Of a DNA stretch of 64,000 bases, positions 36,019-44,072 are shown one piece after another (positions within the stretch are counted from its first letter, which is position 1; the number at the start of each line of letters is the position of its first letter). A model generated the notes under the pieces. It was not told the DNA's origin, did not search any database, and saw only the letters and a program-made list of their open reading frames with translations. The stretch comes from CAJCIY01 sp964245825 (lineage in GTDB: Bacteria > Actinomycetota > Actinomycetes > Mycobacteriales > CAJCIY01). The position numbers and the translations under genes are program-made. Location of the stretch: contig CAXTNT010000008.1 of assembly GCA_964245825.1 (NCBI GenBank), positions 62,001 through 126,000 of the forward strand, given 5' to 3'.

Positions 36019-36821
36019 AGCTCGTCGAGGGGGGCGTTGACTGCGGCCACCCGGGCCCGGCGTACGGCCGTGGCGAACGTGCGCAGGGCTGCCCGACGCT
36101 CCCGGGCCGAACCCAGGTCGACCGCCGCGCCGTCGTCCTGACCGGCGACCTCCAGGACCACCGCCAGCCGCTCGGCCTGGGCCAGCAGGTGCGCGGCGGC
36201 GGCCGGGTGCGAGCGGGGCAGGCGCACCAGCGGGCGACCCGCGCGGAGCTCCGCGAGACGCGCGGCCGCCTGGGGCGAGAGCGAGGGCACGTCGAGACGG
36301 GCCAGCGTCTGGGCCGCCTCCCGAAGCGCGTCGGTGAGGTCGTGCTCGACCTGTCGGAGCGTCCCGGGCGCCTCGGGCGAGGTGGCGGGAGCGGGCAGCA
36401 GCCGCCACCGCACGACCGTCGCCCAGCCGTCGAGCCGGCTGCCGTGCGCGCTGACCGCAGGCACCAGGCCGTAGGCGGGTACGCCGACCTCGGGGCCCTG
36501 GACCAGCACGCCTTCGCCGGCCGCCAGCGCGGCGTCCGTGAGCGCCCCGGGCCCGGGCAGGCCGCGCGGGTCGCCCGGCACCGGCAGCACGAGCCGCAGG
36601 CCGGCCGCGCCCCGCGCGCGCAGGTCGGCGAGCAGCCCGGGCAGGTCGCCCAGGCCATCGATGAGATGGGGCTCGTCCCTGCCCTCCACGGCAGCGGACA
36701 CGTCCTGGACGGCGGCCCGGTCGGCCAGGTGGGCGGTGCACCAGGCCGCGAGCGCCGCACTGCGCCGGCCGGTGCCCGCGACGGGCAACCCGGTGAGCGG
36801 GAGCCGTGCGGGTGAGGTCAC
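36015..36821 (-). CDS. Conserved actinobacterial hypothetical protein
   Basis: A 268-residue soluble protein with no signal peptide. It is Ala/Leu/Arg-rich, with LRLVLPVPGDPRGLPGPG near the middle and several Ala/Arg-rich helices. No catalytic motif is visible, and similarity seems limited to proteins next to hemH in actinobacteria. The GTG at 36821, seven bases after a TAGTCT box, was chosen; a longer frame starts further upstream but crosses that promoter. Its stop codon is the complement of the hemH stop. Confidence 0.65.
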   Translation of the reverse strand: MTSPARLPLTGLPVAGTGRRSAALAAWCTAHLADRAAVQDVSAAVEGRDEPHLIDGLGDLPGLLADLRARGAAGLRLVLPVPGDPRGLPGPGALTDAALAAGEGVLVQGPEVGVPAYGLVPAVSAHGSRLDGWATVVRWRLLPAPATSPEAPGTLRQVEHDLTDALREAAQTLARLDVPSLSPQAAARLAELRAGRPLVRLPRSHPAAAAHLLAQAERLAVVLEVAGQDDGAAVDLGSARERRAALRTFATAVRRARVAAVNAPLDEL

Positions 36822-36828
36822 CCGGAGG

Positions 36829-36834
36829 AGACTA
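36829..36834 (-). promoter_or_regulatory. -10 element of leaderless promoter for the 36821 gene
   Basis: TAGTCT on the minus strand with a seven-base gap to the GTG at 36821. Confidence 0.5.
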
Positions 36835-36851
36835 CGGGCGGGTCGGCGAGG

Positions 36852-37628
36852 ATGCCCCCCGTGCACCTGGGTCTGTGGGGCTATCTCGCCGTGCTCGCGG
36901 CGGGGCTGGTGGCTGGCACCGTCAACGCCGTGGTCGGCTCCGGTTCACTGGTCACCTTTCCGACCCTGCTGGCGCTCGGCCTGCCGCCGCTGGCAGCGAA
37001 CGTGAGCAACACCGTCGGCCTGGTCCCCGGTTCGGTCGCGGGCGCGGTGGGCTACCGCCACGAGCTTGCGGCCAGCCGGCAGCACGTGGCCGGGCTGGCC
37101 ATCTGGTCGCTCGCCGGTGGTCTCACGGGCGGCGGCCTGTTACTGGTGCTGCCGTCGCGGGTGTTCGACAAGGTCGTCCCGATCCTGGTCCTGGCCGCGG
37201 TCGGCCTGATGGCCGCTCAGCCGACGCTCTCGGCCGGGCTGGCCCGGCGCGGTCGGGCGCCGGAGACCGCCGGCATCGGGTTGCGGGTCGGGGTGCTGCT
37301 GACCGGGGTGTACGGCGGGTACTTCGGGGCTGCCCAGGGAGTGATCCTGTTGGGACTGCTGGGCCTGCTGCTCCCGGTGTCGCTCCAGCAGGCGAACGGC
37401 GTGAAGAACGTGCTCGCCGCCCTGGTGAACGCCGCCTCCGGCCTGCTGTTCGCCTGCACCGGCCACGTCCACTGGCTTGTCGCGCTGGCCGTCGCCGGCG
37501 GGAGCACGGTGGGCGGCGTACTGGGTGCTCGGTACGGGCGGCGCCTGCCGTCGACGGTGCTGCGGCGCGTCGTCGTCGCGGTCGGGACCGTGGTCGGGAT
37601 CGTGCTGCTCGTACAGCACCGTGGCTGA
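36852..37628 (+). CDS. TSUP family transporter (TauE/SafE type)
   Basis: A 258-residue membrane protein with about eight hydrophobic segments. The N-terminal VAGTVNAVVGSGSLVTFPTLL and the second-half GGYFGAAQGVILLGLLGLLLP are the two TSUP repeats, with the typical GxGS/T and YGGYFG motifs. Family members move sulfite, organosulfonates or other small anions; the substrate is unknown. The ATG at 36852 is used; GTG 36861, nine bases later, has a GAGGAT box seven bases upstream and may be the true leaderless start. Confidence 0.88.
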   Translation: MPPVHLGLWGYLAVLAAGLVAGTVNAVVGSGSLVTFPTLLALGLPPLAANVSNTVGLVPGSVAGAVGYRHELAASRQHVAGLAIWSLAGGLTGGGLLLVLPSRVFDKVVPILVLAAVGLMAAQPTLSAGLARRGRAPETAGIGLRVGVLLTGVYGGYFGAAQGVILLGLLGLLLPVSLQQANGVKNVLAALVNAASGLLFACTGHVHWLVALAVAGGSTVGGVLGARYGRRLPSTVLRRVVVAVGTVVGIVLLVQHRG

Positions 37629-37687
37629 TCCGGCGCTCACCCTCGTGCGTCGTCAAGTCGCCCGACGGCCCGACCGATCCCGCTGAC

Positions 37688-38113
37688 GTGACCGACGACC
37701 TGCTGCTTTTCGACGCCCTTGACGAGGGTCCGGTCACCGAGGTCATCCGGCCGGCAGCGGTCATGCCCGAGGCCGCGGCCCGCGCGGTGCTGGCCGAGCT
37801 GGCGTTGCGCGACGTCCGCGCCGGCGGATGTTGGCACACCACGCCCATCCTCTGGCGCCGATATGACCGGTCGTGGGCGTCGGGCGAGGAGCCGGGCGAC
37901 GCCCGGCTGATGGGCAGTCTGCAGGTGGCGTACGGGACGCCGACCAAGTACGAGATCACCGTCTACCGGTGCACGATCACGCAGGACGGACAGGACGCAG
38001 GGTGGCACGTCCAGGGGCTCACCAATGAGGCGCTCGGCTTCGGCGGTCTCGACCTCGCGACCTGCCCGCGCGCCAAGCTCGCGCCGCCGCCGCCCGCGTT
38101 CCGGATGCGCTGA
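37688..38113 (+). CDS. Conserved hypothetical protein
   Basis: A 141-residue soluble acidic protein. It has no recognised domain; GGCWHTTPILWRRYDRSW near residue 45 and YEITVYRCTITQDG near residue 95 look like a small alpha/beta domain of about 120 residues. It follows the TSUP gene by 60 bases and converges on the frameshifted MFS gene. The only in-frame start codon is GTG 37688. Confidence 0.65.
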   Translation: MTDDLLLFDALDEGPVTEVIRPAAVMPEAAARAVLAELALRDVRAGGCWHTTPILWRRYDRSWASGEEPGDARLMGSLQVAYGTPTKYEITVYRCTITQDGQDAGWHVQGLTNEALGFGGLDLATCPRAKLAPPPPAFRMR

Positions 38114-38132
38114 GGACGGTCTGCGGTCCGGG

Positions 38133-39385
38133 TCAGAGCACCAGCGCCTCCGGGTCCGGCAGCTGGGCGAGCAGCCCGTTCTGCTCCGGGGTCAGCCGGC
38201 GTCCCAGCCGTCCCGCGAGCAGGCCCAGCGCAAGGCAGCCCAGCAGCAGGAGGCCGAGCCACCCGGCGGCCGCGTGGATGTCGATCAGGCCGGTCGCGAT
38301 CGGAGGCGCCACCGTGAAGGCCAGCGAGTAGGCCAGCGAGGTCAGCGCGAAGAACCGGCCGCGGAGGTGCTCCGGTGCGACGGCATTGGTCATCGGCCCC
38401 ACGGTGGGGGCCATGAACGTCTCGCCGAGCCCGAACAGACCTCCGAACGCCAGGACGATCACCCAGCGCAGCGGGGTCGACCCGACCAGGGCGGCCAGCC
38501 CGAGCAGCAGCCAGGACGACGCCCACAGTCCGGCCACCGCCCGCAGCGCGAGGGTCCGCCGCCAGCGCTCGATCCTGCGCAGCACCAGCAGCTGACCGGC
38601 GACGATGACCACCGTGTTGGCCACGAGCGCCGCCGCGACGGCGCGTGGCGGCAGACCTAGGACCACCGTCGCGTACGCGGGCAGGCCGGAGTCGATCTGG
38701 GTGTATCCGACCAGAGCCAGCAGCAGCGACAGGGCGAACAGGCGCAGGAACAGCGGGTGTCCGAGGACCTCCCGGTACGAGCCGCCGCGGGCGCCCGCGA
38801 GGACCGCCGGGCCGCGCACCCGCACCGCCGTCACCGCCCCGGCGTACACGAGGAAGGACACGGCGTCGCCGAGGTAGACGGCCTGGAAAGTGCCGGGACG
38901 GTGCGCCGAGACCAACGCGCCGGCGACGAGGCCACCGACGCCGATCCCGGCGTTGAGCAGGACGAAGTTCACGGCGAACAGGCGTTGCAGCGCGGGCCCG
39001 TCGGCCAGCCGCGCGAAGAGCCCGCTCTGACTCGGGAAGAAGGTGGCGTTGCCGATGCCGAGCAGCACCAGACCGGCGCCGCCTGCGCCGCGGTGTGTAC
39101 GCCGGCCAGCAGGACGTTCGCCGCGGCGCTCGCCAGCACGCCGCCCACGAGCACGCGCTGAGCCCCGGCGCGGTCGGCGGCCAGCCCGCCCAGCGGCCCG
39201 GCGAGGAAGCCGACCAGGCCGGGCAGCGCGAGCAGCAGGCCGGTGGTGCCGAGCGGGACGCCGCGAACCTGGTGGAGGTAGATCAGCAGGAACGGCAGGA
39301 CCAGGCCGGTGCCCAGGGCGTTGACCGCGCTCCCGGCGAGCACGATCCGGGCCGCGACGGGCAGCGGGCGCCGCACGTCGTCCAC
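38133..39385 (-). pseudogene. MFS transporter with an internal frameshift
   Basis: Two overlapping minus-strand frames together encode one major facilitator superfamily protein of about 417 residues and twelve helices. The N-terminal part, from GTG 39385, reads GTGLVLPFLLIYLHQVRG and PGLVGFLAGPLGGLAADRAG (the A-motif between helices 2 and 3). The C-terminal part, ending at 38133, begins LVLLGIGNATFFPSQSGLF. The join falls at about 39075-39095 in a GC-rich stretch; one missing base (or two extra) would restore the frame. No slippery heptamer was seen, so this is either a disrupted gene or a sequencing error. Confidence 0.8.
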
Positions 39386-39391
39386 GGCGCC

Positions 39392-39397
39392 AGCATG
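39392..39397 (-). promoter_or_regulatory. -10 element of leaderless MFS promoter
   Basis: CATGCT on the minus strand, six bases before the GTG at 39385. Weak first base but the same geometry as the other leaderless promoters. Confidence 0.35.
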
Positions 39398-39498
39398 CCT
39401 GGCGGACCGGGCCAGCGCAGCTGTGTTTGGCTCGATCGGCACGCGACACGCCGACGCCGTTGCGTGACCGTCCGTGTACGGAAAGCGACGATGCGGAC

Positions 39499-39672
39499 AT
39501 GGACGAGACGAGCTGGCTGCGGCAGTGCGCATTGTGCGGGACGCTCGATGCCGACGAGGCCTGGCCCGCGCCCACCGAGGCCGGCGCCGCCTGGCGCTGC
39601 TCCCGGTGCGAGGCGGTGCGGTTCCTGTGGCAGCCGGTGGCACCGGCCCAGCCGGCCGCGGCGACCGGCTGA
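39499..39672 (+). CDS. Small zinc-ribbon-like protein
   Basis: A 57-residue protein with two Cys pairs, CALC near residue 10 and CSRC near residue 34, spaced as in a zinc ribbon, and an aromatic/Pro-rich C-terminal tail. Function unknown; such mini-ribbons often bind nucleic acid or a protein partner. It lies between the divergent MFS gene and the convergent treZ. ATG 39499 is the first sensible start. Confidence 0.55.
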   Translation: MDETSWLRQCALCGTLDADEAWPAPTEAGAAWRCSRCEAVRFLWQPVAPAQPAAATG

Positions 39673-39704
39673 CCCCGTCCCGACTGGGGTCGGTCCGCGG
39701 ACGG

Positions 39705-41450
39705 TCAGGTCAGCAGTCGAACCACGACCACGGACTCCCCGTCCAGCTCGACCACGCCCGACGCGTAGGTGAAGCCCGGCGCGCTGGCTGCCAGCGCCTC
39801 GATGGGCGTCCCGTCGACCGGGACCGCCCAGCGCGCGGTGCCCAGGTTGCAGACCACCGCGACGCCGCCCCGGCGCAACACGAACCACCGTGCGTCCTCG
39901 TCGAAGTCGGCCGAGGTCGCCTCGCGTGGTCCGTGCAGCTCCGGCGTCGTCCGGCGCAGCGCGAGCAGGGTGCGGTACCAGCCCAGCATCGCCGCGTGTG
40001 CGCCCTCGTCGTCGGGCTCCGACCAGTCGAGCCGGGACCGCTCGAACGTCGCGACGTCGCAGGGGTCGGGGACGTCCCCCGGCGCCCAGCCGTGGTCTGC
40101 GAACTCCCGCTGCCGCCCCTCGCGCGTGGCCTCCGCGAGCTCGGGCGAGTCGGGGTCGGCGAAGAACTGCCACGGCGTGGACGCGGCCCACTCCTCACCC
40201 ATGAACAGCATCGGGGTGTACGGAGAGGTGAGCAGCAGGGCCGCCCCCACCCGCAGGAGCCCGCCGGAGAGCGTGGCCGGCAATCGGTCACCCTGCGCGC
40301 GGTTGCCGACCTGGTCGTGGTCCTGCAGGAAGACCACGAACCGCTCACCCGGCGTGTCGCCCACCGGCCGGCCGTGGCTGCGGCCGCGGAAGCTGGACCA
40401 GCCGCCGTCGTGGACGAAGGCCTGTGTCATCGCCTTGGCGAGTGTGGCCAGCGCGCCGAAGTCGGCGTAGTAGCCCTGCCGCTCGCCGGTCAGGGTGGCG
40501 TGCAGCGCGTGGTGGACGTCGTCGGTCCACTGCGCGTCCATGCCCTGGCCGTGCGCCTCGCGAGCGCGGATGATCTTGGGGTCGTTCAGGTCGGACTCGG
40601 CGATCAGCCACAGCGGGCGGCCCAGCGACTGCGCGAGCGCGTCGGTCTCGGTGGCCAGCTCCTCGAGGATCGGCACGGCCCGCTCGTCGCGCAGGGCGTG
40701 CACCGCGTCGAGTCGCAGCCCGTCGAGGTGGTAGTCGGTGAACCACTGCCGGGCGTTGTCGAGGATGAACCGCCGCACGCCATCGGACCCCGGGCCGTCG
40801 AGGTTGACCGCCTGCCCCCACGGGCTCGAGCCCGAGCCCAGGTACGGGCCGAACTCGGGCAGGTAGTTGCCACTCGGCCCCAGGTGGTTGTAGACGACGT
40901 CGAGCACCACCGCCAGCCCATGGGCGTGCGCCGCGTCGACCAGCCGCTTCAGCCCGGCCGGGCCGCCGTAGTCCGCGGAGACCGCGTACAGGCCGACGCC
41001 GTCGTAGCCCCAGGTCCGGTGACCCGCGGTGGCGGCGACCGGCAGCAGCTCGATCGCGTCCACACCGAGTGAGACGAGATACGGCAGCCTCGCCGCGACC
41101 CCGTCGAACGTCCCCTCGGGCGTGAACGTGCCGACGTGCAGCTCGTAGAGCACCGACCCCGCGAGCGGGCGGCCGCGCCAGCCCTCGTCGGTCCAGGTGA
41201 AGTCGCGATGGTCGACGGTGCGCGACCGGGCGTGGACGCCGGCCGGCTGCCACTCCGAGCGTGGGTCCGGCCGCTCCGGGCCGCCGTCGAGCCGGTAGGC
41301 GTAGTCGGTGCCGCCCTCGACCGCGGGCACGTCCGCGACGTGCCAGCCCCCGTCGGCCGGCCGCAGCTCGACCTCGCGGTCGCCGTCCTCGTCGCCCAGC
41401 ACGAGCGCCACGGACTCGGCAGCGGGCGCCCACACGCGGAAGGAGGTCAC
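39705..41450 (-). CDS. treZ: Malto-oligosyltrehalose trehalohydrolase
   Basis: Releases trehalose from maltooligosyltrehalose. The 581-residue GH13 enzyme has the N-terminal CBM48-like domain (SFRVWAPAAESV) and the catalytic barrel: VVLDVVYNHLGPSGNYLP near residue 180, GLRLDAVHAL with the nucleophile Asp near 243, AESDLNDPKII with the acid/base Glu, and QDHDQVGNRAQG near 375, the TreZ-specific region. GTG 41450 starts the CBM48 domain with AGGGA upstream. The usual partners treX and treY are not in this window, so treZ stands alone here. A GH15 trehalase-like gene is 9 kb away. Confidence 0.93.
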   Translation of the reverse strand: MTSFRVWAPAAESVALVLGDEDGDREVELRPADGGWHVADVPAVEGGTDYAYRLDGGPERPDPRSEWQPAGVHARSRTVDHRDFTWTDEGWRGRPLAGSVLYELHVGTFTPEGTFDGVAARLPYLVSLGVDAIELLPVAATAGHRTWGYDGVGLYAVSADYGGPAGLKRLVDAAHAHGLAVVLDVVYNHLGPSGNYLPEFGPYLGSGSSPWGQAVNLDGPGSDGVRRFILDNARQWFTDYHLDGLRLDAVHALRDERAVPILEELATETDALAQSLGRPLWLIAESDLNDPKIIRAREAHGQGMDAQWTDDVHHALHATLTGERQGYYADFGALATLAKAMTQAFVHDGGWSSFRGRSHGRPVGDTPGERFVVFLQDHDQVGNRAQGDRLPATLSGGLLRVGAALLLTSPYTPMLFMGEEWAASTPWQFFADPDSPELAEATREGRQREFADHGWAPGDVPDPCDVATFERSRLDWSEPDDEGAHAAMLGWYRTLLALRRTTPELHGPREATSADFDEDARWFVLRRGGVAVVCNLGTARWAVPVDGTPIEALAASAPGFTYASGVVELDGESVVVVRLLT

Positions 41451-41501
41451 GGCGCGGTCCCTGCCCGCCGCCCCGGCCGCGAACCCTGGCCCGGCGACGG
41501 G

Positions 41502-41507
41502 CATACT
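41502..41507 (+). promoter_or_regulatory. -10 element of the DUF805 gene promoter
   Basis: CATACT about 48 bases before the ATG at 41556. The leader carries a strong GAGGAGG ribosome binding site, unlike the leaderless genes nearby. Confidence 0.4.
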
Positions 41508-41555
41508 CCGCGGACACCGCGGCCCGCCCGGGGCCGAATCGAGGAGGGGGTAGAC

Positions 41556-41936
41556 ATGTCGTTCACGGACGCCATCCGCTCGGTCCTGCAGCAGAACTAT
41601 GCCAACTTCCACGGACGTGCCCGGCGGTCCGAGTACTGGTACTGGTTCCTGGCGCTCGTCATCGTCGAGGTCGTGATCCGGATCATCGGTCTCGTCAGCG
41701 GCGGCCTCTACGACGTGCTCGCCGTCCTCCTCTTCCTGGGGCTCATCGTGCCGAACCTCGCGGTCGGCTCACGGCGCCTGCACGACACCGGCCGGACGGG
41801 GTGGTGGCAGCTCATCGGGATCATCCCCCTGATCGGCTGGATCGTGCTGGTGGTCTTCTTCGTCACCGACAGCCAGCCGGCGTCCAACCAGTACGGCGAC
41901 TCGCCCAAGGCGGCCTTCCAGCCCGGGACCGCCTGA
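41556..41936 (+). CDS. DUF805 small membrane protein
   Basis: A 126-residue protein with three to four hydrophobic segments and the DUF805 landmarks: an amphipathic N terminus ending FHGRARRSEYWYWFL, the GSRRLHDTGRTGWWQL motif between helices, and a polar C-terminal tail. The family is widespread in bacteria and its role is unknown. A GAGGAGGGGG ribosome binding site lies just upstream. Confidence 0.9.
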   Translation: MSFTDAIRSVLQQNYANFHGRARRSEYWYWFLALVIVEVVIRIIGLVSGGLYDVLAVLLFLGLIVPNLAVGSRRLHDTGRTGWWQLIGIIPLIGWIVLVVFFVTDSQPASNQYGDSPKAAFQPGTA

Positions 41937-41980
41937 CCGGGACGCCTGCCGGACGCCGCGGGGGTGACCTGGGCCCGTCC

Positions 41981-41986
41981 TACGGT
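41981..41986 (+). promoter_or_regulatory. -10 element of leaderless rarA promoter
   Basis: TACGGT, six bases before the GTG at 41993. No ribosome binding site in between. Confidence 0.5.
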
Positions 41987-41992
41987 GGGCGG

Positions 41993-43360
41993 GTGACCGA
42001 GCCCAGCCTGTTCGACGAGGGCGCCCGGGCGGCCGAGGCGTCGGTGGCCCCGCTCGCCGCCCGGATGCGGCCCCGCACCCTGGACGAGGTCGTCGGCCAG
42101 CGCCACCTGCTGGGCGAGGGCTCGCCGCTGCGGCGGCTGGTCGAGGGCGGCCCGGCACAGGGCAGCGCCAGCGTGCTGCTGTGGGGGCCGCCCGGCACCG
42201 GCAAGACGACGCTCGCCACCCTCGTCGCCGCGGCGACCGGCAGGCGGTTCCGCGAGCTGTCCGCGGTGAGCGCCGGGGTCAAGGACGTCCGGGCCGTGAT
42301 CGAGGACGCCCGGCAGGCGCTCGCGATGACCGGTGCGGCGACGGTGCTGTTCGTCGACGAGGTGCACCGGTTCTCCAAGAGCCAGCAGGACATCCTCCTG
42401 CCGGCGGTCGAGAACCGCTGGGTCACGCTCGTGGCGGCCACCACCGAGAACCCGTCCTTCAGCGTGGTGTCGCCACTGCTGTCGCGGTCGCTGCTGCTGA
42501 CCCTCGAGCCGCTGACCGACGACGACGTAGGCGGGCTGGTCGACCGCGCACTGACCGACGAGCGTGGCCTCGGCGGCGCGTACACCCTGGACGCGGACGC
42601 CCGGGCGCACCTGTTGCGGATGGCGGGCGGCGACGCGCGCCGGGCGCTCACCGCGCTGGAGGCGGGGGCCGGTGCGGCCCGCGACGGCCGGATCGACCTG
42701 CCGACGCTGGAGCAGGCCGTGGACACCGCTGCGGTGCGCTACGACCGGCAGGGCGACCAGCACTACGACGTGGTCAGCGCCTTCATCAAGTCCGTACGCG
42801 GCTCCGACGTCGACGCCGCGCTGCACTACCTGGCCCGGATGCTGGCGGCCGGCGAGGATCCGCGGTTCGTGGTCCGCCGGCTGATGATCCTCGCCAGCGA
42901 GGACGTCGGCCTCGCCGACCCGACCGCGCTCGGGGTGGCGGTGGCGGCGGCGCAGACGCTGGAGCTGGTGGGGCTGCCCGAGGCGCGGCTGGCGCTCGCC
43001 CAGGCGACCATGCACCTCGCGCTCGCGCCCAAGAGCAACGCCGTCATCACCGCCCTCGGCGCAGCCGACGCCGACGTCCGGGCCGGGCTGGCCGGCGCGG
43101 TGCCGGCGCACCTGCGGGACGCGCACTACCCCGGCGCGCAGCGACTCGGCCACGGCAGCCGCTACCGCTACGCGCACGACTTCCCGGGGCACGTGGTGAC
43201 CCAGCAGTACCCGCCGACGGAGCTGGTCGGGCGCGACTACTACACGCCGAGCGACCGCGGCGCCGAGGCCGCGATGGTCGACCGGGTGGCGCGCCTGCGC
43301 GCGCTGTTGCGCGCCGGCGCGCCCGCGGCGGGGCACCCGCAGCCCGAGCGCGGCCAGTAG
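41993..43360 (+). CDS. rarA: Replication-associated recombination protein RarA (MgsA)
   Basis: AAA+ ATPase that acts at stalled replication forks with the clamp and SSB. The 455-residue product has Walker A GPPGTGKTT near residue 65, Walker B TVLFVDEVHRF near 118, and the arginine-finger/sensor region AATTENPSFSVVSPLLSR. The C-terminal tetramerisation domain includes SNAVITALGAA and YPPTELVGRDYYTPS. Length is normal for the family. Confidence 0.94.
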   Translation: MTEPSLFDEGARAAEASVAPLAARMRPRTLDEVVGQRHLLGEGSPLRRLVEGGPAQGSASVLLWGPPGTGKTTLATLVAAATGRRFRELSAVSAGVKDVRAVIEDARQALAMTGAATVLFVDEVHRFSKSQQDILLPAVENRWVTLVAATTENPSFSVVSPLLSRSLLLTLEPLTDDDVGGLVDRALTDERGLGGAYTLDADARAHLLRMAGGDARRALTALEAGAGAARDGRIDLPTLEQAVDTAAVRYDRQGDQHYDVVSAFIKSVRGSDVDAALHYLARMLAAGEDPRFVVRRLMILASEDVGLADPTALGVAVAAAQTLELVGLPEARLALAQATMHLALAPKSNAVITALGAADADVRAGLAGAVPAHLRDAHYPGAQRLGHGSRYRYAHDFPGHVVTQQYPPTELVGRDYYTPSDRGAEAAMVDRVARLRALLRAGAPAAGHPQPERGQ

Positions 43361-43413
43361 GCTCCGCCGGACCCGTATCCCACCCGCGTCCCGCAGCAGC
43401 CGGAGGACCCGCA

Positions 43414-43815
43414 ATGAGCGCAGGCGACATCGCCGGTCTGGTCGTGGCGAGCGCTGGGGCGATCTTCCTGCTCAGCCTGATCGTGCCCGTGTTGCGGCTG
43501 GCCCGGATTCTCTCGGCGGTGGAGAACGAGGTCGTCCGCGGCAAGTTGGTGCCGATCCTCGGCGAAGCGCAGACGTCGGTGGCGCACGTCAACGTCAACC
43601 TCGAGAACGCCGAGGCACTGACGACCAACGCGCGCGACATCACCACCAACGCCAAGGCACTGTCGGGTGTCTTCGCCGCCACTCTCGGCAGCCCGCTGGT
43701 CAAGGTCGCCGCGTTCTCCTACGGCGTCCGCCGGGCGGCCTCCAAGCGGGACCGGGCCGACCTGGAGCGGGAGATCAAGACGGCCCGCCGGGCCCGGCGC
43801 AAGGCGGCGAAGTGA
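43414..43815 (+). CDS. DUF948 membrane-anchored protein
   Basis: A 133-residue protein with one N-terminal membrane helix (residues 5-30), a central region of Asn/Thr-rich helix likely to form coiled coil, and a strongly basic C terminus. DUF948 proteins are a standard part of the rarA-alaS region in actinobacteria; the function is unknown. ATG follows CGGAGGA by about five bases. The end overlaps the next start by four bases (GTGA). Confidence 0.88.
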   Translation: MSAGDIAGLVVASAGAIFLLSLIVPVLRLARILSAVENEVVRGKLVPILGEAQTSVAHVNVNLENAEALTTNARDITTNAKALSGVFAATLGSPLVKVAAFSYGVRRAASKRDRADLEREIKTARRARRKAAK

Positions 43816-44033
43816 GGCGGCTGTTCTGGCTCGCCCTCGGCGCCAGCGCCGGCGTCCTGCTGTCCCGTTCGCTGCGCAACCAGGCCGAGCAGCTCAAGGC
43901 CAACCTCACCCCCGGGACACTGCTGGCCGGCGTGGCCGATTCGGTCACCGGGTTCCTGGACGAGCTCCGCGACGGCATGCGGGAGCGCGAGGACCAGCTG
44001 CGCACCGAGCTGGGCCTGGACGAGCAGCCCTGA
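43812..44033 (+). CDS. Small membrane protein (DUF6167-like) upstream of alaS
   Basis: A 73-residue protein with one N-terminal hydrophobic helix (FWLALGASAGVLLSRSL) and an amphipathic, acidic helical tail. Coupled by a GTGA overlap to the DUF948 gene. Such pairs precede alaS in many actinobacteria; role unknown. It is the last gene before the alaS start at 44073. Confidence 0.75.
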   Translation: MRRLFWLALGASAGVLLSRSLRNQAEQLKANLTPGTLLAGVADSVTGFLDELRDGMREREDQLRTELGLDEQP

Positions 44034-44072
44034 GCCGGACATCGCGCTCGACCCGCCTGGGAGACTGAGGCC

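Noticed and set aside
39065..39100. Programmed ribosomal frameshifting in the MFS gene.
   Set aside because: No slippery heptamer or downstream stimulatory structure was seen at the junction; a mutation or sequencing error is simpler.
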